Assembly: GCA_900547765.1 (NCBI GenBank) | Contig: URIA01000021.1 | Location: forward strand, 1-35,274 | Length of the DNA stretch: 35,274 bases | DNA from: an uncultured Collinsella sp. | GTDB lineage: Bacteria; Actinomycetota; Coriobacteriia; Coriobacteriales; Coriobacteriaceae | Reading direction: 5' to 3' | Part shown: positions 23,843-31,377 of the stretch, piece by piece | Layout: each line of letters opens with the position of its first letter | Numbering within the stretch: position 1 is the stretch's first letter | Position numbers and translations under genes: made by a program | The notes under the pieces: generated by a model | Database searches by the model: none | Seen by the model: the letters and a program-made list of their open reading frames with translations, nothing else | What the model was told of the DNA's origin: nothing

Positions 23843-24151
23843 GGTGCTCGTTTTTCTTAATGCCAGCTTATTTCGGTAAACGCGCAGGTCAGAGCGTTGG
23901 TTATGCGATTTAGTTATGCGTTTAACCAAAAATGAATCCTGCGATTTTACCCTCGATTTCAAAAGTCAAGAAGTATTTGATTTTCTCGGTAGACGGCAGA
24001 TGCGCATGCCGGTCACAAATTTCGACCCCACCCGTATACCTCATTTGTTGCATACTCATATGAAAGGAAAGGGTCGCTCACCGAAGCGTATCCCTCACCA
24101 AGACTCAAAGTCATCATGTTGGAAAATGCTCATCTGTCGGAAGGAGTCGCT

Positions 24152-25162
24152 GTGGCAAAACAGCGCGTTACGATCGCAGACGTCGCTCGAGAGGCGGGAA
24201 CCTCGACGGCAAGCGTCTCGTATTACCTCAACGACAAACGAGAAAAACTTAGCGAAAAGACGCAGAACAAAATCGCGCGCGTCATTAAGGAACTCGGATA
24301 CGTTCCCAATGCCCAGGCGCAAACGCTCACCGGCAAACAAACCCACGTCATCGCCATCATCATTTTGGATAACACCAACAAATGGGCGGGGCTCGTTCTC
24401 AATGGCATGGAGCAGGTCATGCTCCCCGCGGGCTATCAGACGGTCGTTTGCACGAGCAACTTTAACCCCGAGACCGAGCTCATGTACGTCGACAAGATGC
24501 TCTCGCTGGGCGTCGATGGCTTTATCATCCAACCCACGGCAAATTTCAAAGCCGTCCACGACCGCATTAGGCGCGCCGGCAAGCCGGTCGTCTTCTTCGA
24601 CGCTGCCATCTATAGCCCGGGCACCAGCTGGATCAAAACCAACCTCTACGACGGCGTGTACAACGCCACGCAGGCGCTTCTCGATGCCGGCTACGAAGAT
24701 TTCTTTTCCATCGCCGCCAACATGACCGAAATGCGCACCCGCATGGAGCGTTTCCAGGGATATGCCGAGGCGCTGGCCGCGAATGGACAGTTCTACAAAG
24801 CCATCCCCATCGATCACAACAAGCCGTCAATCAACGAGCTCACCGAATACTTTAAATACAAGTTCAACCCCGCCAAGCGCACGCTCATCTTCGTGCAAAA
24901 CCAATGGGCGCTTCCGCGCGTCTATAAGGCGCTTCAGCCCATGGTCCATCTGCTCCCACAGCAAATCGGCCTTTTGGGACTCAACTGCGAAGACTGGACC
25001 AACCTCACCACACCAACCGTCTCCACCATCATCGAGCCCGTCGACCAGGAAGGTCGCGAAGCAGCCGAAATGCTGCTCGCCCTACTTGACGGTAGCAGCG
25101 AACCCGGCGAGCAGCGCATTCTCGAGTGCAAGCTCAACTGGCTCGACTCCACCTCGATCTAG
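24152..25162 (+). CDS. LacI family regulator of the PTS operon
   Basis: A 336-residue LacI/PurR-type regulator. The helix-turn-helix (VTIADVAREAGTSTASVSYYL, residues 6-26, quoted to YY) and hinge region (NAQAQTLTGKQ near 52) are followed by a sugar-binding-type domain with an aromatic, polar pocket. The start is GTG at 24152, six bases after AAGGAG; the in-frame ATG at 24116 has no ribosome site. It is divergent from the PTS operon, so its effector is probably the PTS substrate or an early phosphorylated product. Unlike some LacI members in PTS clusters it keeps a full-length effector domain. The next gene downstream, a nuclease, seems unrelated. Confidence 0.9.
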   Translation: MAKQRVTIADVAREAGTSTASVSYYLNDKREKLSEKTQNKIARVIKELGYVPNAQAQTLTGKQTHVIAIIILDNTNKWAGLVLNGMEQVMLPAGYQTVVCTSNFNPETELMYVDKMLSLGVDGFIIQPTANFKAVHDRIRRAGKPVVFFDAAIYSPGTSWIKTNLYDGVYNATQALLDAGYEDFFSIAANMTEMRTRMERFQGYAEALAANGQFYKAIPIDHNKPSINELTEYFKYKFNPAKRTLIFVQNQWALPRVYKALQPMVHLLPQQIGLLGLNCEDWTNLTTPTVSTIIEPVDQEGREAAEMLLALLDGSSEPGEQRILECKLNWLDSTSI

Positions 25163-25281
25163 ACCGCGGGATAAATGAATCAGTAGCGTCTATCCCAAAT
25201 CTTGAGTATTTGTTCGGCGGAGCGGCCCCTGCTAGCTCCTGCTAGACTGGTAGATTCCCAACCGTCCATCCAGGAGCCTCA

Positions 25282-26265
25282 ATGTCGCGCAAGTCCGCCT
25301 ACAAGCAAGCACTTTCCATCGGCACCGCCGTGGTGCTGGGGTTTGCGTTGTTTACGGGATCGCTCGACGGAGCGCCCAAGTTGTTGTCGCCGCAAAGCGA
25401 TGAGCAGGCGACAGCTCTGGCCGAAAAACAAAACGAGAGTCCCAGCCGTACCGACGACGAGGCAGACCTGGTTGCCCGGCTCGAATCGGGAACAGCAAGC
25501 TCCGAGGACTCTCAAAATAGCCAAGACTCTGGCGATGGCTCCGATTCCGCCGCAACCGACACCGGTGACGACGCCTCCGCGGGCAGCGCTGCCACCCCCA
25601 TCGACGAGGTGGAAAACCCCGACCTCAACCGCGCCCGCGGTGTTTATCTCAGCAGCATTCCCGACTACGCCGGCAACCCCTACGTTGCCCTGCGCGCCGA
25701 CAGCACGCACCCGCTAGGTACACCGTCATTCACGCTCGACGAGTATGAGCGTGCCACCGAAGAGGGCTGCTTTAAAAAATTCTCCAAACTCGACAGCCTG
25801 GGCCGCACTCGCAAGGCGCTCGCCTGCGTAGGCCCCGAGTCGCTCGGACAGGGAAAGCGCGGCGATATCTCGCGTACCCATCCTGCCGGTTGGCACCAGC
25901 AGCGCTACGACTTTATTCCAGGCCAGAGCCTCTACAACCGCTGCCACCTTATCGCCTGGTCGCTCTGCGGCGAGAACGCCAATCGCAAGAATCTCCTCAC
26001 CGGCACGCGCTATCTCAACGAGACGGGCATGCTGCCGTTTGAAGAGCAGATCCTCGACTACATCCGCGACACGGGCAACCATGTGCTCTACCGCGTCACG
26101 CCCATGTACAACGAAGAGGAACTCGTCTGTCGTGGCGTGCGCCTTGAGGCGCAATCGGTCGAGGACCACGGTAAGACCCTCTGCTTCCACGCGTACTGCT
26201 ACAACCTGCAGCCGCATGTGCAGATCGACTACGCCACCGGCCGCAACCAGGCATCCGGAGACTAG
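25282..26265 (+). CDS. Secreted DNA/RNA non-specific endonuclease (EndA/NucA-like)
   Basis: A 327-residue exported nuclease. An N-terminal signal or anchor (residues 8-30, ALSIGTAVVLGFALFTG) is followed by a low-complexity Ser/Asp/Ala-rich spacer to about residue 115, then the nuclease domain. The core is YNRCHLIAWSL with His222, matching the DRGH general-base motif of EndA-type beta-beta-alpha-metal nucleases, here with Asn219 and Cys221. NRKNLLTGTRYLNETGM, with metal-binding Asn residues, follows. Two more cysteines near the end may form a disulfide. AGGAG supports the start. Such enzymes degrade extracellular DNA for nutrition, for DNA uptake or against neutrophil traps; no competence genes are nearby. 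The gene is monocistronic with a terminator at 26330-26361. Confidence 0.87.
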   Translation: MSRKSAYKQALSIGTAVVLGFALFTGSLDGAPKLLSPQSDEQATALAEKQNESPSRTDDEADLVARLESGTASSEDSQNSQDSGDGSDSAATDTGDDASAGSAATPIDEVENPDLNRARGVYLSSIPDYAGNPYVALRADSTHPLGTPSFTLDEYERATEEGCFKKFSKLDSLGRTRKALACVGPESLGQGKRGDISRTHPAGWHQQRYDFIPGQSLYNRCHLIAWSLCGENANRKNLLTGTRYLNETGMLPFEEQILDYIRDTGNHVLYRVTPMYNEEELVCRGVRLEAQSVEDHGKTLCFHAYCYNLQPHVQIDYATGRNQASGD

Positions 26266-26329
26266 TGCCGACTGCGCTGCCCGTAGCCCAAAAAATGATC
26301 CGTTTTCCTCCGTCCCCCAGGGATCAAAT

Positions 26330-26361
26330 AAGGCCGTCCCGGTTACCCAGGACGGCCTTTT
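26330..26361. terminator. Terminator of nuclease gene
   Basis: AAGGCCGTCC and GGACGGCCTT (26330-26339 and 26350-26359) form a 10-bp stem, followed by TTTTC on the plus strand. It lies between the convergent nuclease and EF-G-like genes and may work both ways. Confidence 0.8.
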
Positions 26362-26394
26362 CGTCAGCACCTACATTGCAGGCAACGCCACACG

Positions 26395-28470
26395 TTACTT
26401 GGCGCGGCCCTCCTCATAGCGCTCGACCAGTTTGGCCTGAACGTCATAGGGAACCTGCTCGTAGCCAGCAGGCTTCATGGTAAAGTCACCCGTGCCGCGC
26501 GTGATAGAGCGCAGGCGCGTCGAATAATCCGTCAGCTCTGCCAGCGGCGCCTGGGCAATGACCACGGTGTCGCCGCGCTCATCGGTCTCCATGCCCGTCA
26601 CGCGACCGCGCGATGCCGAGATGTCGCCCATCACGGCGCCGGCGTAGCTCTCGGGGATAGTCACCGTGATTTCCTCGATGGGCTCCAGCACCACCGGGTC
26701 GGCATCGGCGCATGCCTTGCGCAGGCCGATGCGAGCTGCCGCGCGGAACGCCATCTCGTTGGAGTCGACGCTGTGATACGAGCCGTCGTACACAGCCACG
26801 CGAATGCCCGTGAGCGGGTAGCCGGCAATGATGCCGTCCTTCATGGTCTCCTGGACACCCTTGTCCACGGCGGGGATCAGCGAGCGCGGAATACGGCCGC
26901 CCACGACCTCGTCCACAAACTCATAGCCATCGCTCGTGCCGTCGGGCCCAATGAGCGGCTCCACGCGCAGCCAGCAGTCGCCGTACTGACCGGCGCCGCC
27001 GGTCTGCTTCTTATGGCGGCCCTGGGCACTTGCCGTACGGCGAATGGTCTCGCGATACGGAATGCGGATCGGCACGCTCTTGGCCACGACTTTGGTGCGA
27101 TCCTCCAAACGGTTGAGCAGCACCGAAACCTGCGCCTCACCAACGGCGGAGATAATGGTCTGGCCGGTCTCCTCGTCGCGGTCGATGCTCATGGTCGGAT
27201 CGGCCTTGCAGGCCTTCTCGATAAACGTGTAGAGCTTCTCTTCGTCGCCGCGATTCTCGGCCTCGATGGCAATGCGGTACTGCGAGTTGGGGAACTTAAA
27301 CGCCGCGGCCTCGACCTTACCGGTAATCGAGAGCGTGTCGCCCGTCTCGGCAGCCAGCTTGGGCGCCACGATGATGTCGCCGGCATAGGCGTGACCGACC
27401 TCGGTCATATCGCGGCCGCACATCACATACAGGTGAGCCAGACGGTCGCCCTTGCGGGTACGCGCGTTGATCAGCTCAAGACCCGGCTCAAGCGTACCCG
27501 TCAGCACCTTGATAAAGCTGATGCGACCCTGCTGCGGATCGGCCAGGGTCTTAAACACAAACGCCACCGGACGGTCATCGTCGCTCGAGATTTTGAGCGA
27601 ATCACCGTCGATGAGCGGCATCTCGCCGTAGTCGGTCGGCGCCGGGAAGTACGTCGCGATGTCGTCCATCAGCGAGTTGACGCCCTGCTCCTTAATGCAA
27701 TCGCCCGCAAAGACCGGCACAAAGATGCGCTCGGCGATCGCCTTCGACAGCAGGCCCTCAAGCTCCTCCTGCGTCAGCGTCTCCTCGCCTTCCAGGTACT
27801 TCATCATCAGCTCATCGTCGGCCTCGGCCACCAGCTCGCACAGATGGTCGTGGGCTTCCTCGGCCTGGGCACGATACTCCTCGGGAATCTCCGACTCAAC
27901 TGCCTCGGCGCCGTTGCAGTGGCGCGCCTTCATACGCACCAGGTCGATAATGCCGTCAAAGTCCTCGCCCTCGCCCCAGGGGAGGGTCACGGCACCCAAA
28001 CGCGTACCAAAACGTTCCTGCAGCAGGTTCATCGTGGTCGTAAAACTGGCCTCGGAGCGCGACAGGCGGTTCACGAACACCGCACGCGCCAGGCGCAGGT
28101 CCTCGGCGGCATACCAGAGCTTAACCGTCGTAGGCTGCGGGCCGGCCTCGGCGTCGACCACAAACAGAGCCGTCTCGCAGACGCTCATCGCGGCAAAGGC
28201 GTCGCCGATAAAATCGGGGTAGCACGGGGCATCGAGCACATTGATGCGCACGCCCTTCCAGTCGATCGGCGCAATGGTCGTCGAGATGGAAAACGCACGC
28301 TTGACCTCTTCGGGGTCATAGTCGAGCGTGGGCTTGGTGCCGTCGTGGCCGCCCAGGCGGGCGGTCTTGCCGGAAAGGTGGAGCATGGCCTCGGCGAGTG
28401 AAGTCTTGCCCACCCCGCCTTGGCCTACGAGCACCACGTTCCTTACATTGCCGGTCTTGGGAGCACCCAT
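26395..28470 (-). CDS. EF-G-like translational GTPase paralogue
   Basis: A 691-residue EF-G-like protein with the full five-domain layout: GTPase domain to about 275, then domains II-V; PYRETIRRTASAQGRHKKQTGGAGQYGD begins domain IV (quoted in part: GRHKKQTGGAGQYGD). Walker A is GQGGVGKT (16-23). G3 reads DAPCYPDF (80-87) where EF-G has DTPGHVDF, so the catalytic His is Tyr84. G4 reads NRLS (134-137) in place of NKMD. These changes suggest altered GTP binding or hydrolysis, so it is probably not the main EF-G. AAGGAGGT precedes the start at 28470. No ribosomal protein genes surround it. Possible roles include a back-translocase, a ribosome-protection or a stress factor. Confidence 0.88.
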   Translation of the reverse strand: MGAPKTGNVRNVVLVGQGGVGKTSLAEAMLHLSGKTARLGGHDGTKPTLDYDPEEVKRAFSISTTIAPIDWKGVRINVLDAPCYPDFIGDAFAAMSVCETALFVVDAEAGPQPTTVKLWYAAEDLRLARAVFVNRLSRSEASFTTTMNLLQERFGTRLGAVTLPWGEGEDFDGIIDLVRMKARHCNGAEAVESEIPEEYRAQAEEAHDHLCELVAEADDELMMKYLEGEETLTQEELEGLLSKAIAERIFVPVFAGDCIKEQGVNSLMDDIATYFPAPTDYGEMPLIDGDSLKISSDDDRPVAFVFKTLADPQQGRISFIKVLTGTLEPGLELINARTRKGDRLAHLYVMCGRDMTEVGHAYAGDIIVAPKLAAETGDTLSITGKVEAAAFKFPNSQYRIAIEAENRGDEEKLYTFIEKACKADPTMSIDRDEETGQTIISAVGEAQVSVLLNRLEDRTKVVAKSVPIRIPYRETIRRTASAQGRHKKQTGGAGQYGDCWLRVEPLIGPDGTSDGYEFVDEVVGGRIPRSLIPAVDKGVQETMKDGIIAGYPLTGIRVAVYDGSYHSVDSNEMAFRAAARIGLRKACADADPVVLEPIEEITVTIPESYAGAVMGDISASRGRVTGMETDERGDTVVIAQAPLAELTDYSTRLRSITRGTGDFTMKPAGYEQVPYDVQAKLVERYEEGRAK

Positions 28471-28703
28471 GATGACCTCCTTGCAGGGCCGCGCGCAATG
28501 CGCGACGCCAACGGGGAGAGTTCGCGGTCGGTGCCGTCCCGGGAGCAGCATGGCCGGCAGCCGAGCCGACTCACCCTCCAAATGTCCTATGCCACCACCC
28601 TACCCTCACGGGCGACCGTCCATGCACACCTTTCGGCACACGCATGAATACAGGCGGCGAGAGGACGGAGCAAGTATGGAAGGCGATTATTAAACCCCAT
28701 CGA

Positions 28704-28746
28704 TACAAATAAAAGCCGTCGCAGACCATAAGACCTGCGGCGGCTT
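28704..28746 (-). terminator. Terminator of amino acid ABC operon
   Basis: AAGCCGTCGCAG (28713-28724) and CTGCGGCGGCTT (28735-28746) pair with one G-U; on the minus strand the stem is followed by TTTTATTTG. The rest of the gap 28471-28767 shows nothing I can name. Confidence 0.8.
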
Positions 28747-28767
28747 CTTCTCAATACATAGCTGAGC

Positions 28768-29532
28768 CTAGCCCTCGATACGGCTCAAGAACTCACGGGT
28801 ACGTTGCTCACGCGGATGGTCGATCACCTGCTCGGCCGGACCCTCCTCGACAATGCGACCGCCGTCCATAAAGACCACGCGGTCGGCAACGTCGCGCGCA
28901 AACTGCATCGCGTGGGTCACGATTACCATCGTCATATTCTGCGCGGCAAGGTCTTTAATGACACGCAGCACCTCGGCCGTTAGCTCGGGATCGAGCGCCG
29001 AAGTCGGCTCGTCAAAGAACAGAATCTCCGGGTCGAGCGCCAAGGCGCGGGCAATGCTCACACGCTGTTGTTGACCGCCCGAAAGCTCACATGGCACCTT
29101 GTTCTCGTTGCCCGTCAGCCCCATTTGCGCAATCAGCTCGTGAGCACGAGCTTCCGCCTGCTCGCGCGGGCGCTTAAGCACGCGGATCGGCGCGTCGATG
29201 ATGTTTTTCATCACGGTATAGTGCGGGAACAGGTTGTAATTTTGGAACACCAGGCCGAATCGCGAGCGCGCCTGCTTGGGCACATCGCCCTTCGCATAGA
29301 CCGCGCCCGAACCCGCATCCGTCGCAACGGCAAGGTCGCCAAACGAGAGCGAGCCTCCGTCGAGTGTCTCGAGCAGCGTGGCACACCGCAGCAGCGTGGA
29401 CTTGCCGCCACCCGAAGGCCCGATAATCGCCACGACCTCGCCACGCTTCACCTCAAGCGAGATATCCTTGAGCACCTCATTGCCGCCAAACGCCTTGCGC
29501 GCGTTTTCGATTTTCATCACTGAGTTAGTCAT
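28768..29532 (-). CDS. Polar amino acid ABC transporter, ATP-binding protein
   Basis: A 254-residue ATPase of the GlnQ/HisP type that drives import through the adjacent permease. It has Walker A GPSGGGKST near 43, Q-loop FQNYNLFPHYTV near 96, signature LSGGQQQR near 150 and Walker B ILFFDEPTSALDPE near 170. The switch histidine is in VTHAMQ near 206. The chosen ATG at 29532 lies within ATGACTAA, overlapping the permease stop by 8 bases, so the genes are translationally coupled. ATG at 29517 is a possible alternative. It is the third gene of a substrate-binding protein, permease, ATPase operon. Confidence 0.93.
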   Translation of the reverse strand: MTNSVMKIENARKAFGGNEVLKDISLEVKRGEVVAIIGPSGGGKSTLLRCATLLETLDGGSLSFGDLAVATDAGSGAVYAKGDVPKQARSRFGLVFQNYNLFPHYTVMKNIIDAPIRVLKRPREQAEARAHELIAQMGLTGNENKVPCELSGGQQQRVSIARALALDPEILFFDEPTSALDPELTAEVLRVIKDLAAQNMTMVIVTHAMQFARDVADRVVFMDGGRIVEEGPAEQVIDHPREQRTREFLSRIEG

Positions 29533-30178
29533 GATAATAGTCCAGCTTCTTTTCGGCGGCGCCCAGCAGCATCTCGACCACAAAGTTAAAGACCCAGTAG
29601 ATCAGCGCCGCGATCGCAAACGGCACCATGCTCACCTGCGAGGCGACCAGCGCCTTGGCCGTCGAGAACATCTCACCCACGCCAATGGCAAACGCCAGCG
29701 ACGTGTCCTTGACCAGCGTGATGATCTCGTTGCCCATCGCCGGCAGAATACGCTTGGCGACCTGCGGCATCACGATATACAGAAACGTCTGCACGCGCGA
29801 ATAGCCCAGCACCTCGGCAGCCTCGTATTGACCGCGCGGAATGGACTGCAAGCCCGAGCGATAGATCTCGGCAAAGTAACCGGCGTAGTTGATGATGAAC
29901 GCCACGACGCACGCCGTCCACTTGGAATCGGGCGTGAGCGAAATGCCAAACACGTAGTACGGGGCAAAGTAGATGGCAAACATCTGCAGCATGAGCGGCG
30001 TACCGCGCATGACCGAAATGTAGATGCGCGCAATCCAGCGAAGCGGCGCGATTTTGCTCATGCGCATAAACGCCACGGGGATTCCCAGCGGAATCGACCC
30101 CAGCAGCGTCAGCACAAACAACTGCAAACTGACCAAGAATCCCTGGCCAAGCATCTGCATCATGACCTGAATAGACAT
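29525..30178 (-). CDS. Polar amino acid ABC transporter, permease
   Basis: A 217-residue membrane permease of the His/Glu/Gln/Arg/opine family with about five helices. The EAA loop that contacts the ATPase is EAAEVLGYSRVQTFLYIV, near residues 130-147, followed by MPQVAKRILPAMGNE. MRGTPLMLQMFAIYF near 65 is also typical. The start at 30178 overlaps the stop of the binding-protein gene by one base (TAATG). A single permease gene suggests that it works as a homodimer. The polar amino acid class is firm; the exact substrate is not. Confidence 0.93.
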   Translation of the reverse strand: MSIQVMMQMLGQGFLVSLQLFVLTLLGSIPLGIPVAFMRMSKIAPLRWIARIYISVMRGTPLMLQMFAIYFAPYYVFGISLTPDSKWTACVVAFIINYAGYFAEIYRSGLQSIPRGQYEAAEVLGYSRVQTFLYIVMPQVAKRILPAMGNEIITLVKDTSLAFAIGVGEMFSTAKALVASQVSMVPFAIAALIYWVFNFVVEMLLGAAEKKLDYYHD

Positions 30179-31038
30179 TACTTGAGCACCCAATTATCGA
30201 AAGACAAACCATAGCTTGAATATTTATCGCAGAGGTCCTTGACCGTGCCGTCCTCGTAGAGCGCCTTGAGCGACTCGGCTACAGCATCGGCCGACTTGGT
30301 GTCGCCCTTCTTAAAGCCAACGGCGTAGTGCTCGCTGGACAGCGGCTCATCAAGCTGCGTATAGGCATCGGGCTTGGCGGCAAGCTGATACTGGGCAATC
30401 GAAAGATCGCACGCCACGGCATCGACCGCGCCGCTCTCGAGCTGCATAAAGGCCGTGTTGTACTCGCCGATCGTGTCGAGCGTGGCAAACGTCGCTGCCA
30501 GATCCTTCTGGTCACCCTCAAGCACGTCCTGCGCAGCGGAATCAGTCTGGGTAATCACAGTCTTGCCGGCAAGATCGTCCCAGCCCTTGATGCCCGCATC
30601 CTTCTTGACCACCAGCACCTGCTCGTTGAGCATGTACGGCTCGGAGAACGTGTAGTCGTCCTCACGGCCCTCCATGGTAAAGCCGTTCCAGATGCAGTTG
30701 ATGGCGCCCGAGTTAAGCAGCGTGTCCTTGGCATCCCAATCGATGGCCTCGTATTTGACCTCCCAGCCCTGCTTATCGGCAACAGCCTTGGCAAGATCGA
30801 GATCAAAGCCGGTGTACTCGCCATCGTCGCCCACAAAGCCGTACGGAGGATAGGACTTATCAAAGCCCACCACGAGCTTCTTGGACTCCGCAGCGCCCTT
30901 CACATCCTTGGCCGCGGCAGAGCCAGCAGCGGAGCCCTTGCCGGCACCACCGCCGCAACCGACAAGACCAAGGCCAAGCACCGTGGCGAGCGAGCCGGCT
31001 AGACCAACAAACTGACGACGAGACATATCGGCATTCAT
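30178..31038 (-). CDS. Amino acid ABC transporter substrate-binding lipoprotein
   Basis: A 286-residue solute-binding protein (SBP family 3), anchored as a lipoprotein. The signal peptide has both a twin-arginine motif (SRRQFVGLAG, residues 6-15) and a lipobox ending at Cys28 (GLVGC), so it may be exported folded by Tat and then lipidated. The mature protein has DKSYPPYGFVGDDGEYTGFD, near 67-86, the family signature, and GFTMEGRE near 126. AAGGGGGA precedes the ATG at 31038; a second ATG at 31026 would keep both signals. It is first in the operon. The ligand is a polar or charged amino acid by family, not determined here. Confidence 0.93.
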   Translation of the reverse strand: MNADMSRRQFVGLAGSLATVLGLGLVGCGGGAGKGSAAGSAAAKDVKGAAESKKLVVGFDKSYPPYGFVGDDGEYTGFDLDLAKAVADKQGWEVKYEAIDWDAKDTLLNSGAINCIWNGFTMEGREDDYTFSEPYMLNEQVLVVKKDAGIKGWDDLAGKTVITQTDSAAQDVLEGDQKDLAATFATLDTIGEYNTAFMQLESGAVDAVACDLSIAQYQLAAKPDAYTQLDEPLSSEHYAVGFKKGDTKSADAVAESLKALYEDGTVKDLCDKYSSYGLSFDNWVLK

Positions 31039-31056
31039 TGTATTCCCCCTTGATGG

Positions 31057-31076
31057 CACTTTAGTTAAGTAAAGTG
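31057..31076. promoter_or_regulatory. CACTTTA-N6-TAAAGTG dyad in ABC operon leader
   Basis: A perfect 7-bp inverted repeat lies between the proposed -10 and the ribosome site. A further CACTTTA half-site occurs at 31101-31107, in the promoter spacer. It is a likely operator, but the regulator is unknown. Confidence 0.45.
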
Positions 31077-31094
31077 AGTCATGTAACGTTCAGA

Positions 31095-31123
31095 ATCATA
31101 CACTTTAGCGTGATAGAGCACAA
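31095..31123 (-). promoter_or_regulatory. Promoter of amino acid ABC operon
   Basis: Minus-strand TTGTGC (31123-31118) and TATGAT (31100-31095) are 17 bases apart, about 60 bases upstream of the binding-protein start. The -10 matches well, the -35 only in TTG. Confidence 0.5.
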
Positions 31124-31131
31124 GGGAGGGG

Positions 31132-31268
31132 TTGCCCGCTGGGCTCCGGGGCGGGGGTTAAGTTTCCTGCTCTACAGTCCTGCTCACGACGGAGGCCACA
31201 TTAAGTGGCCTCCTGTTCGTGCGGAACTCGCGATAAACTTAACCCCTGCCCCGGAGCCCAGCGGGCAA
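31132..31268. repeat. 137-base nested palindrome
   Basis: Arms of 34 bases (31132-31165 and 31235-31268) pair with a single mismatch; they begin TTGCCCGCTGGGCTCCGG. In the centre GGAGGCCAC and GTGGCCTCC (31191-31213) form a second 9-bp hairpin around ATTAA. There is no open reading frame or terminator-like T run. It fills most of the gap between the divergent ABC operon and the RNA methyltransferase gene, and looks like a mobile palindromic element. Confidence 0.85.
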
Positions 31269-31377
31269 TCATCGTTGTACCTATCACTGATACCAATAAA
31301 CCGCTTGCATATCGTCTGTTGGCTTGGCACGGTACAATGCTTGTAGCTTTAAATTAATAAATTAGTGGGGTTAATTC

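Noticed and set aside
20779..23913. Open frame of 1044 codons on the plus strand
   Set aside because: It is antisense to the GatZ-like and EIIBC genes and reads through hairpins and the promoter; composition is not protein-like.
24116..24151. ATG at 24116 as the start of the second LacI gene
   Set aside because: It has no ribosome site, while GTG at 24152 follows AAGGAG at good spacing and gives the usual LacI N-terminus.
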